Source: Paramecium tetraurelia
Taxonomy: Eukaryota; Ciliophora; Oligohymenophorea; Peniculida; Parameciidae
NCBI RefSeq assembly: GCF_000165425.1
Contig: NW_001799007.1
Span: 125,334 to 189,333, forward strand
Length of the DNA: 64,000 nucleotides
Direction of reading: 5' to 3'
A program made the translations under genes and the position numbers. The notes under the pieces are model-generated. The model saw only the letters and a list, made by a program, of their open reading frames with translations, had not been told where the DNA came from and ran no database searches. Below, piece after piece: positions 49,085 through 60,260 of this stretch. The first letter of the stretch is position 1. Each line of letters starts with the position of its first letter.

Positions 49085-49851
49085 AATTCAATTAAATACA
49101 AATAATAATTCATTCTTTATTAATTGCCATTAATGTGAACTCATCATTACTTATTATGATATTTTAAGGGATTTCTTCTATTTATAATCCTTGGAACAAA
49201 GTTTTCTGTTTAATCTTGAGCTAAATGATTGTAATCTTTTTATTATTTTTCTATATAGCTTGCTTGCTAAATTGGTAGTGATTGAGTATGCTAGGAAATT
49301 TATTTAAAGGTACAACTTTAACTTCTCCAAAGTTGGGGATGATTTGACTAAAATTAGTGTTCCATGAATCATTCAAATTTGATGAATTATGTTCTTAAAT
49401 ATCTGAGAATCCGATATTATAAGACATCGGTTAGTGCTTAGTTATTCTTTCATGTGCTTAAATTATTAAAAGTAATCGGCTCTAGCTTTGGGAGCGGCAA
49501 TGGGTTGTAGAATTTTAATCCTTATATTTAACCTAATATGTTTATAATATATTCCCGAACATTATTTACATCAAATATCAATTCATTTAAATCATTGACA
49601 AAACAATTCATACAAACTTGTATGCTAATTTATTAATATTATCAGAAACCTTGGCTGAAGTATGGCTATTAGCTAATTATTAATGAAACCTACAAACTTC
49701 TTGTTTATTCGTCAAAAATTCAATTTTTTTAGAGTTTATTTAAATTCCTGCAAGATTTAGTTACCATACCTAATAAATATACGATGATATAATATATCAT
49801 TATAATAGTATTTATAGGAATATTTTTAATAGTCATTGATAAGAAACACAT

Positions 49852-50166
49852 ATGCTTGAGATCTTCTTATTTTTGGCTTTGACAATTCTCATATAGTTCG
49901 ATTGCTATTTAATTTAAGAGAGTTTTTTGATTTTTCTTAATTCTTATTAAGCTCATAAGGTTTTGGTTAATATAAATTTCACAACAGTTCGATTGCTTTA
50001 TAACAAGATAAATTAGATTATAAAAAATGTAGTGAACAATATCTCTGCTTGTGAACTGCTTAAGAATACTGGGCAAAATCCTCCTCCTTATGTATTTGTT
50101 GATCTGAATTTATTAAAGAAATTATGGAAAGGACTAGATTATATTGCTTATCTTGTTTTTTGTTGA
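49852..50166 (+). CDS. short secreted-looking ORF, probably incomplete or decayed
   Basis: From ATG 49852 to the TGA at 50164 the frame gives 104 residues. It opens with a convincing signal peptide (MLEIFLFLALTILIQFDCYL) and has good coding texture after it (HKVLVNINFTTVRLLY, NISACELLKNTGQNPPPYVFVDLNLL). In the next frame, coding texture resumes at once (FVDKLCGVLLFKTLKYSGFEEDIFQML, up to about 50359), as if a larger protein had been broken by a single-base frameshift near 50140. No intron was found that joins the two halves. The family is not recognised. Read as a damaged gene for a secreted protein of at least 170 residues. Confidence 0.5.
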
Positions 50167-50359
50167 CAAATTATGTGGGGTGCTATTGTTTAAAACATTG
50201 AAGTATAGTGGTTTTGAAGAAGATATATTCCAAATGCTATATCTTCTCTTTAAGGCAACACCTTTTCCAAACTATTCTTTCATATCTGACTGCTCCTTTT
50301 TGAATTTAACATACATATATCACAAAGTTGAATCAATTTATCTTGAATTAAATTTTTAA

Positions 50360-51860
50360 TTATTTTTTTTTATTTTATCTCCTCTTTTAAATTTAAAATA
50401 AAGAAATATAATTTATGGCAATAATGTAATTTATAGAATTTTTTATCAGTAATAGAAATATTTTTCCATTGTTGTTTTTGGTTATTTAATAGTCCAATTA
50501 AATTTGATTTATAATTTTGATTCTTATTAAGATATTAATACATTAAATCTCCAAGATAAATGACTTTTATTTCATCTTTCTTATAATTAGATAATATCAA
50601 AGTTATTACTTCTAAAAATTACTATGTTTTTAGTCTTTGTATCTAGAAAGAAATCTTGAATATTTTTACTAATAATTTTATTATTGATTAAACTAATTAT
50701 TATCATTAATCCAGATAGAAATTTTAAATTAGAATTTTGATAAGTAGATTTAAGATAATAAAAGATCTTGGTACTTATCTTTTATGAAACCTATTTGTAA
50801 TTAAGAATCACATTTAAAAAATAATCAGATGATTTCTTTTTATATCTGAATTTATTGTATTTTTATTATTTTATATTTATTTCCATTTCCAAAAGTAATT
50901 ATTCAAAAAATTGTTAAACTCATACTAAAAGATCATGATCAATCAAATATTCTCAATGATTTTTTTCCTTAAATTATATCATATATACTTATAACAATTT
51001 ATTCTTTTTGTATATCATTTCATTCATTAAAAATATTTTAGGAGAATTTATAATCTAACTAAAAATAAATCATCAATTTATTAGTTTTTGATTATTGTAT
51101 AGGTATTACTATTATTTCTTTTAAAATCTATAAATTTTTGCAGCATTTAATATATTTTAATAGTCTTCGTACTTTTAATGGTATCCAATAATGATAATAC
51201 TTTTAGCTAAATTAGGGAACTATCATGAAATTTATAATTGAAAAAAAAAGTAAATATCGACATCTGTGTTCCATAACGTTATAAACTCTTCAAACCAAAT
51301 TTTGATCTACTGTAATGGATTAATTGTTTCAACATTAGGCAATTTAATATCAATATCATTAATAATTATTTACTCTTTAATTTTATAGGTGAGTGATTGT
51401 TTAAAGATTATAATTTAATAAATTTGTTTTTGTTTTGATTTTCATTCTGACATATTTTTAAGAATATATGTCTGACTATTTTCTTTAGCTAATCATGTTT
51501 CTTCATTTACTTTATTATTTGAATTATTTTTCGGTATTTACCAATTATTAACATAAGTATTAATATGACAAAATGTTTGATTGATTATTATTACAATACT
51601 AATTAATAAACATTTTGTATCTTTATTTAATATTTCCTAATATATATATATTTCTTCCTGCCTAACAATAACTTGATATTAATTTATATTTAATTCTATT
51701 AAATTTATATAAAAAAATATATATTTTAGTTGGAAGAAGCAAATGAATAAGCTTTGTGAAAAATGGAAAAGGCATAGAATAAAATTAGTATATTAATATG
51801 TTGCAATTAGATGACTTGAAGATTGGTTACTATGAAAATTAAGAAAATATTAATTATATT
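50360..51860. other. 1.5-kb very AT-rich region
   Basis: No supported gene, RNA or repeat on either strand. Composition is among the most AT-rich in the window. Confidence 0.5.
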
Positions 51861-53261
51861 TCACGTTAATGGTAATAATTAAAATCCTATTATTTTGAAA
51901 GCATCTTTTTACTTCAAAGTATTATTTTGTTTCAAAATGGCAATTTCACTATATAATTTTTCTATTTTTTCTTCTGCTTCTTGCAAAGTATTCTACTGAT
52001 TATTGCCATACTCATAATCTTTCCAATTTATCCCCTTTAGTTAATTTAAGAATTAGATATATTAATCAATGATGGTATCTTGTAGATAATATCCAATATT
52101 ATAATGTCCAGGCTTAATTAATAATATAATTTTATGAATTTTATTGATTCCATACTCCCTAATTACTATATTGTTACTATTTTCTATAAAAATTAATTAA
52201 ACAAAACTTATAATAGTTAATATATATGTACGTATTTAATTGTTTAGCTAATTCTGCAATAACAACTTCATTACTATTACATTCTTCTTCCCAATTTAAT
52301 AATTTTTCTCTATCATATACTGCATCTTTGGCATCACTAAAATCTACAACGTAATTAGAATAATTTCTAAAAAATATAGTTGATAATCCATATAAACACC
52401 CATCTATTTCTTCTGATTATTGTTCATAGGCAGCAAATTCATTACTAAATTATTCTTCTCTTTAATTTATATCTTCGATTAGTTTTAGTTTAGTCATTCT
52501 ACGTTAAAATTCATCTAATAGTTATTTTTCTATTTCTTTATCATCAATTTTTAAATTTGTATTAGGAACAAATATTTTCATTGGCAACTCAATTTGTCTA
52601 ATTTTATTAAAAAAATCATTAAATTAGTCTTAGGAATACTCAAATAGTAAAATAGATAAGAATTAAAATCCAAAAGCAGTATAAAAGCAATTACCATCTC
52701 CTCTTACTTCTCTAAATGAATTGCAATTTTTATATAATTCTGCACTTGTTTTTAATGTTAAGCCATAATTTTTTCTCAATTCTGATTTATCCTAAAATCT
52801 TCTAATATAATATTTCTAATTTTCATCAACAGCGCGTAATTTGGAAGAATAATCATAAATTTATTTAATTTTATTTACACTCTATTAAACAATTTGTTAT
52901 GATGTTTAATATATTAAGAGATTACCGCAAGATTTATGCTAATATTCTACCTGTTTTTACAGTTTTTGAAATTATTTAACAATATTTGACATTATTAACC
53001 GATTTTGATCCATCTAAACTGTACTCTAATTTTCTTGAATTGAAAGCTTCTATTCCTCATCTTATTAAAACTTATAATACATATCTTTTGATCCTCTAAC
53101 AACTTTAATTGAATACCTTCATTTTCTTTTGGTTAAATTTTCGATTGCCCACATTTTTTTCCGTAACAGAATAACAATAATAAAAATAACACAAGTATTA
53201 AAATGTACCACAATAAATAAGAAGGTTGTTCTGTCTCTTTCTCTGGCAAATCTTCGCTCAT
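51861..53261 (-). CDS. membrane-anchored single-OTU protease with C-terminal coiled coil
   Basis: Three exons (introns 53061-53080 and 52207-52231; 20 and 25 nt) give 451 residues. After a short acidic start comes a hydrophobic anchor (LLWYILILVLFLLLLFC). It differs in sequence from those of the other two OTU loci, and the Asn-rich linker and proline repeat are missing. The OTU domain is intact (VRGDGNCFYTAFGF and IKPGHYNIGYY), with the intron at the same position as in the paralogues. After the His motif the protein diverges and ends in a helical, coiled-coil-like tail (TLQEAEEKIEKLYSEIAIL). So the OTU module has been combined with different N- and C-terminal parts at each locus. Confidence 0.83.
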
Positions 53262-53383
53262 ATATTAATAAATTCTTAATAGAAATATAAATTTAGTTAA
53301 CTATTTTCAAATTAAGTGATTTATTAATATAAAGTACATAGTTAATAAAATTATAATATAAATCTCAATATATATTGATTAGT

Positions 53384-54679
53384 TCATGTTAAAGATTTTT
53401 CAAGCTGCTTTTTCCATGCAATTTCAATATCTGCTCTTGCCATTTTTAATAAGCCGAGTTCAAATATGTTTTTGAAATCAGTTTCACCTTCTCTAAATCC
53501 AATTAATTACAAAATTTATCTTCCTTCATCATATTATAAAATGTTGAGATTCAAAGTCTTATTTGATTTTTAAATTGTTCTGAATTTCTCGTCATTCGGG
53601 TATTGGATAATGTTTGTAATTAATTTTATAAATAGATTATGGGAGCTCAATAATATTTATTGAGCTTTAATCTTTTTCAACCATCTGTCATAGAGATTGA
53701 TGATTTCTTATTCCCTGCTCAGTTGTATTATTTCTTATTGCTTTTAATTTAATCTATTATTTTCTTGCTACTGTTATTACTAAATTAATTATTCAGGTGT
53801 AACTTAAAGTGATCTTAACTATTCATTATATTTTTAGATGTCTTCAGGATATATTAATAACCCTCTTGCCAAATATTATTCAATCGCCAACCTAGCAGCT
53901 TTCATACCTTAAGATTCTTTACTCGAATATATTAAAACAATATTGCTGCCCATTTATTGTAAATTTTGCAATTATGGTATCAGTTCCTTCACTAATTTTT
54001 ACTGATTTATCTATCCAGAAGGTTATTATATTAAATTATAACATAATACTTTGTATTAATTTTATCCTAATTTTTCACTAAAATTCCCTACTTGATAGAG
54101 GAAAATGAGATTTCTGATTTATAGATTTCTATTATAGAGACTGATTTAGTTCTATCGTATTAGTATTTCGAAGGCCTCCTCGCTATGAAGGTAGATTCTA
54201 AAAGTATCATCCCCTCGTTTTGTTGCATCTTAAACATCCTTGTAATCAAATAATAACAAAGGATAATAACTATTTAGGATGCTGATCTCGCCAAGCATCT
54301 AATAATGTTCAATAAAAGTATTCAGGGGTTTAGTGAAGAGATATATTTATTTGACCTTCACATTGATCTCCTTGAATATATTTAACACTTATTCTATTTC
54401 CTCTTGATTATCTCTAAATACCCAGAGATTTTTAAAATCAAATAAAAATTTATATTGCTTTTTATCTTCAATTATTTTATCAGGTCTGCTAATATCAATT
54501 GGTGTGAATCCACACTCAAATATGTCAATTTTTGCTTTTTCGGAGTATAAGTAAATACACTAATAATCCTATTCTTTTGAAACTTATTTTTGCTAATTAA
54601 CGCCCAGTCTAACAATAAAATTATACGCCATCGATTCAGTTACTTCAATGATTTTAATCTGCTCAAAAAATTTGATCAT
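53384..54679 (-). CDS. PUB-domain protein
   Basis: A single-exon frame of 431 codons. The C-terminal 120 residues carry a PUB-like pattern: LFIKLITNIIQYPNDEKFRTI, QKSNKTLNLNIL, then GRQILQLIGFREGETDF. This corresponds to the helical PUB (PNGase/UBA- or UBX-containing) domain that binds the C-terminus of the AAA ATPase p97/Cdc48. The centre is a long Gln-rich coiled coil, and the N-terminal 230 residues are helical and not recognised (one stretch is LWVFRDNQEEIEQVLNIF). A role in the p97-ubiquitin system is therefore likely, but it is inferred only from this domain. The start is the first ATG of the frame. It lies 122 bp downstream of the OTU gene at 53261, also in the minus direction. Confidence 0.75.
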
Positions 54680-55492
54680 AAATGGTAACCCTATGCCCAA
54701 CTTGGGCTTTGGCATAGGATATTAATCCAATATCACTTAGCTTGCATTTTAAGAGATGTCAGATTTCTTATTCTATTGAACATTGTTCCTTTTAGTTGCT
54801 TAACACATTCCCATTATAATTTAATTAATAATAACATTAAATCAGTATTCTCAAAAAATATAATTTTTATTCCATAAAGATTTTTCGATTGATCAACTCA
54901 TGCTTACTGTAAAAAGCAATTAAAATTAATAGGTAGCCTTAAATAGATTCCCTAAGGGATATCTATTATTATATTTAGTTAATACTGTTGCTTAATATAT
55001 TAAGGTATTTTTGGTGATTCATCGTATGTAAAATAAGTTAAGCATGATTGATTATTACTGAAGGATCTAAGTGTATGCCATTTCAAATAAGAATTTTCTA
55101 TTTTGTTATTGTAATTAATTAATTTTATTAAGCTGGAAATGTTTTAGAATCCGATTTGTTAAATTAGCAAAATGTTGAAACTAAAATCTTTAAGGATGTT
55201 TCATTTTATTGTTTATGTTTCTTTAATTTAACTCGAAATCGAATATTGAAGCCAAAAGTATTGAACCAGACATTATACCTTGTAAAACAAGATCATTAGA
55301 ATTGATTAATAATCAATAGAGGATGAATTTCTGCTAAATGATCAAATCAATTACTTTCTAAAAATGAAAAAATAGAAGTAAAGTTTACTCTTAAAATGTG
55401 AAATATAATGTAAATCCAGACTGAATTTATTTAATTTATATAAGAGTGTTGCCAAAAATCAGAAATAAAGATTATATATTATTAATAATATT
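54680..55492. other. AT-rich intergenic region between divergent genes
   Basis: About 800 bp between the start of the PUB gene and the start of the first bZIP gene. No frame with coding texture beyond a short stretch upstream of the PUB start was found; the region should contain both promoters. Confidence 0.5.
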
Positions 55493-57005
55493 ATGGATTA
55501 ACATGTGGAGATGGAAGCAGAAAAACTGCATATTTTAGGTTCTTACTTCTCAATATGAGATAGATAACTAAGAAAATGAGATGATGGGAGATGTGGAGAA
55601 ATATTTTTAATCTTCTCATGCAAATTAAAAGGATATCCCTATGATTCGAGTATATGAGGATTCTGGCTCGGATTTACCGCAATCAGATTAACCTTTTGAA
55701 AATGGGGAAGCAGTCTTGGATGATTTAGGACTTGAAAAACTGAGAATCTAATCTGTTCACAGTGATGGAAGAGCAACATCTTGGAGCCACACCGATGATA
55801 ACAATTCTTAGAACATGCAATATCTGAAAAGACCCAGAACCAGACAATAGTTAAGCAACAAAATTGTTGAAAGTAACTAGGAACTTTTTAATGTACACTA
55901 TGCTAAAAGTCTTTACACAAGCAAAATCAGTTAGTTGGTTGACAAACAGATATCAACTAACCCAAGATCTAACAGAGTTTCGTAAAATAAAGAATTTATA
56001 ATATGTTAGGAAGAGTTAATAGAAGGTTAAAAAAAAATCATCACAATAGCTTATTGAAACTTCAGATTAATCTGAATAAAATGAATAAAAGAGTTTCTTA
56101 TAATCAGGGGGTGAAATGTCAGAAGACAGATTAGCAAGGAATAGAGTTGCTGCTAGGAATTCAAGGGCTAGAAAGCGGCTGTATTTTGAGTTGTTGGAAA
56201 ACAAAGTGAAGGACCTATAAGATGAAATTGATCGGTTGAATGAGCTTTGTTAAAATTAGGCTAAATAAATATAAAAGTATAGAGAATGCAAAGAGGATGT
56301 AGAAATTTAAATATTACCTCAGTATTAGTTCAAATTGGAAACCCAGAGAAAATTAATAGAATAATTAGAGGTGTGTTAAATAAAGGAGGAAGATTCAGAA
56401 ACAACAAAAATAGTTTTAGACTAACTGAAAGAATGCTAATTAAATTCTGAAAAGAACACAGTTGGATATTAGTATATAGAAAACCTATTGGAGATTTTGT
56501 TACCCATTGAATTAAGATATATTGCTTATAGTTCTGATGAAAATAAAGACCTATTATCAGACTTTTAGGGGTATCTTTTAAAACTAGATTTTAGGTCTTT
56601 TCTTGAATGGACCAAAGAAACATATTAGCTTATGGACATTTAGAAGGAGTAATTCAGAAAGATAAGAAAACACAAGGAAAAGCTTAATTGTGTCAAAAAA
56701 AATATCACAAGGTAATCACTGATTTTGATTAATTAAGTTGTATAAATAATCTTTACACTTCAGTAGGGACGATAATTAATGAAACTTTGAAAGTAGATTC
56801 AATTTGGAAGGTAATTTATGAGAGTTTGGAGCCATTGTAGCTGAGATCCTTGCTTTTGACGATTTATTAAGTAAGTGAGTAGATTTAAGATTATAGAATA
56901 AACACAGATCGGTTTTAGATTGCAGCAATTTGTTTAGCGATTGTAAATATTTCAAATAAAACTCATAAGTATAAATTTCGAAAATTTTATATAGAGCTAA
57001 AATGA
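55493..57005 (+). CDS. bZIP transcription factor, first of a tandem pair
   Basis: Four exons (introns 55539-55563, 55982-56009 and 56712-56737) give 477 residues. An acidic, Ser-rich N-terminus precedes the basic region NRVAARNSRARKR, which fits N-x-x-A-A-x-x-S-R of bZIP proteins. A leucine-type helix follows, LYFELLENKVKDLQDEIDRLNELC, and then more coiled coil. The C-terminal 200 residues (ENLLEILLPIELRYIAY to KFYIEL) form a helical region also found in the neighbouring gene. It should bind DNA as a homo- or heterodimer in the nucleus. Most bZIP proteins lack such a long conserved C-terminal part. The intron choice is confirmed by the restored bZIP frame. Confidence 0.88.
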
Positions 57006-57097
57006 TTCAAACTGTTAACGGCCTGCAAATCTAAGATAATATGTGAAAAAAAATAATTGATTAATGATATATATATATATTTTTAAACTAATAATTT

Positions 57098-58684
57098 ATG
57101 AGTGATCCTATAATTAGCGAGCAATATTATTTCAACGAGTAATTCAACTAGGTATTTTATTTAGATCGTACGATGTGAATGCTAATTAAATTGATTTTTC
57201 TGGAATACCAGATTCATTTTTGAATAATTAGCCATAAAAGAGATAACAATTTCCAAAAATCTAAATTTTCGATGAAGCTGACAGTGGGATAAATAATTTG
57301 GAACCCAATCAGATTCAATTTGAAGAAATAAAGATGGATAGGCTTCGAATAAAGAATGACAGCTCCATAGATGCCTAGCCTAGAAGTGGGAGTGACGGGG
57401 ATAACTCAATCGATGCAAGTTTGAATAACCGAAGAAGGAGGAGGTCAAGTACTTTATTGTTCAAATATAGAAAAATATTCAAAAGAAGAATAAAAACATT
57501 TAAAAGATTCATTGTAATCTTAGATCATTTTGAATCTAGGGCAGACAAAGAGCACTTACACTAATAAAATCCAGAATTTGGTGAAAAATGAAAATAACGG
57601 GCGATTATTGATCACAACTAAAGCCAGACAATCGTATTACAATATGTTGATTCATTTTTAGAAGGAGTTAATAGAAATTGGAAAGGAAAAATGAACAGTA
57701 GCTTTAAATGAATCTTGAACATAGTGACTAGTCTTCATCTGAAAATCCAGATTCGCTTAATGATGGAAATATGGATCCTAGTCGTTTAAAACAAGTGAAG
57801 AACCGAGAATCAGCCAGGAATTCAAGAGCAAGAAAAAAAATATATTTTGAGTTATTAGAGACAAGAGTTCAAGAGTTATAGGATGAAAATGACAAACTTA
57901 GAGAATAATGTACTACTTTATCAAAATCAATTGAAAATTTCAATAAATAGCAAGATAAGGTAAATAACGTAGTAATGGATAGTTTTCTTAATTCTTAGAA
58001 TAGTAAGAGAAACTATTCGAGAGATTAGAGGATTGCATTAAATAAGGCAAAGATGCAACAGAAATCGAAATCTTGCTGGATGCATTGAAATATAGAACAT
58101 CATCTAATAAATAAGAGAGAATAGATGCTGCAAAATCCTATTCCTATTCAATCTTAGATGTTTGTTTACCCTTACAAACAAAATACTTATTTAGTATTTT
58201 AGATGACAAAGACTTCTTTTCTAAAGATTCGAGGTAAATGTGCATCTCTATTGTAGAAATTACACTGACTATTTGAGAGATGTCTTTAAGAAAATTGATA
58301 CAAAAACTGATGACTTTGGAAATAATGAAAAAATTAAATAAAAGCTAGGATCAGCAAAATAGAATATGCATGAGTAATAACTTAAATTTAAAATTAATTA
58401 GTTCGTTTAAGAAGATAAAAAAGGAGATTAAATTAATTTAGAGTGAGGCAGGAAAGGTAGATTTGTTGTGGGAGTAATTGAAAGAGAAATTATAACCTCA
58501 AATACTGGCATAGTGTTTGATAACACTGCATAAGGTATAAAGTGCATTAAGTATGTAGAATGAATTTCGAGCAGAGTTTTAGGCATCTACCTTATTTAAG
58601 AGACAAAAAGACAAAAAAGAGTAAGTAGGAATGTCAATCGAATAATAGTTATTGTAGCGAAAGTAAGTAAAAAAATGTAATTGA
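57098..58684 (+). CDS. bZIP transcription factor, second of a tandem pair
   Basis: Seven exons (introns 57139-57164, 57449-57470, 57634-57661, 57972-58003, 58234-58256 and 58374-58401) give 475 residues. The basic region NRESARNSRARKKIYFELLE is followed by a zipper helix (TRVQELQDENDKLREQC), closely matching the gene just upstream. The C-terminal region SILDVCLPLQTKYLFSIL resembles NLLEILLPIELRYIAY of the first gene. It starts only 92 bp after that gene's stop, so the two are tandem duplicates that have diverged mainly in the N-terminal half (IDFSGIPDSFLNNQ here). Two exon-size changes and more introns distinguish it. The last few residues (RKQVKKCN) are uncertain. Confidence 0.87.
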
Positions 58685-59840
58685 TTTTAATCTGTTATTA
58701 ATAATAATTAATTTTCTTTATCTTGGAAACATCTATTATTTATGGATACAGGAGTTGTAAAAGAGGAGAGCTGGTTCTGAGTGTAAACTTATAAATCTAG
58801 ACAATTATGTTAGTAAACAACTTGCAATAGATAGATTAAGAGTTTAACATTCTCAAAAAATGAAATTATGTTTGGGATTCAAATATCAGTAACAATATTA
58901 TTTTGTAACTTTGAGTATTGAGAGACTCTAATCTACTCTGCAGTTAATTAATCTATTAATATTCTGTATTGTAAGATTTCTATGGAAGGTTGCCTTTAAT
59001 ATCCAAAGTATAATTTTATGTAATACATTAATTTTAAATAAATCGATATTAAATGATATCCAATATCCAAAGTAGTAGTGCAGTGCAGTATAAACTAATC
59101 ATATTTTCACTGTGGAATAATGAAATTATATTTGAAATTAAAAAATATAAGTTTAAGAATTAATGGAATGTAGATTAAGCTGAAATGAATTTGAGAATTT
59201 GATATTAAATTATGATTAATCTACTTTTCTAAACTTTTAAAAAAAGAAAATTAGTATGAGTTTTTTCTGTAATTATTAGTAAAATTATTAAATAATATAT
59301 TTGGCACATTATTTTTATCAATAGAGTAGGAATATGTATAAGATATGTTTAATTAAGCGATTTCAATGGTTGTTACTCTAGTTCCGGTGATTGAGTGTAC
59401 TGTTTACCTCCTTAGTAAAGTTAGTTACACATTTAGCTAAATATTAATAACAAAAAGTGGGAGAACTGAATTAAATTATTATTTGGTTATTATTTGTCAC
59501 TCCAAAAATAGATAATATATGTAAGTCTTGACTTCATGCAATGCTTGTGAATTCAGTGGTAGTTCAACATTGAAAAGAAGAAGGTTTTACTTTGGATGTA
59601 TATTTAATTTTCTCCTAACTTTTAAGAAGGAGGATGAGTTTAGTTACTTTAGCTGTGCAGAAAGAACCTGGTGAGGCTTAGTAAGCAAAAGGGGAATTAT
59701 CTAGGATGTTTTGATGGAAGAATGAGTTCATAATATTTTGGAATATAATCAGTTAATATTCTGAAGAATAGTTTCACAATACGATAACTCAGCATTGTTG
59801 ATTTGTGATAATTGTGCGTGAATTAATTTAAATATATATT
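58685..59840. other. intergenic region, possible very short ORFs only
   Basis: Two short ATG frames have some coding texture (26 codons at about 59632, MSLVTLAVQKEPGEAQQAK; 51 codons at about 59518) but neither is supported by splicing, length or homology. No RNA gene is recognised. Confidence 0.4.
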
Positions 59841-60140
59841 TCATTATTTAGTTGCTTATGGTTTGCTTTTATTTTTGAGTATCGATTGTGAAGAATTTCT
59901 GGCTAGTGGAGAAGGTGATTTGAACGATTATTGCCTTTTTGAGGATCTGTCAAAAATCCACACTTGATTTTGTAAACTGAATCTAAGGGTTTTTATGGGT
60001 TTACCCTTACTTTCTTCAGTGTTCAAGATTTATCCGAGATCGTCTTTGTCAGATTCAGGGACTGGAGTATCTGAGTCGTCGCCATCAGTTTTGATGAGTT
60101 TCTCACTCACTTATTGTTGTGCCTATCCAATACAGCTCAT
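59841..60140 (-). CDS. small polar protein of unknown function
   Basis: A single-exon frame of 99 residues reads MSCIGQAQQQVSEKLIKT, an acidic patch (DGDDSDTPVPESDKDDL), then a central TLRFSLQNQVWIFDRSSK and a basic, Ser/Lys-rich tail (SFKSPSPLARNSSQSILKNK). It has no signal peptide or membrane segment. The KTLRF piece resembles an RVxF-type phosphatase-docking motif, and SP sites suggest phosphorylation, but both are short motifs that occur by chance. It is missed by standard-code ORF finding because of internal TAA/TAG. It lies between the bZIP pair and the pyrophosphatase-like gene. Confidence 0.7.
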
Positions 60141-60260
60141 GTGAGCTATTATTTTTTGATATTTATTTGATTTATATTAATGTGTAGAATTAACTACTGG
60201 ATAAGAAATTATGATAGATAACTCATTATTATTGTGTATATTGATATATTGTATATCATT

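Larger units (their letters stand above)
48177..49851. other. AT-rich region with local inverted repeats
   Basis: No protein gene is supported. The upstream 60 bp of the double-OTU gene (TAGAATTTGGTT just before the ATG) resemble the same position at 17.8 kb. A cluster of stems between 48736 and 49084 is listed separately. Confidence 0.55.
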
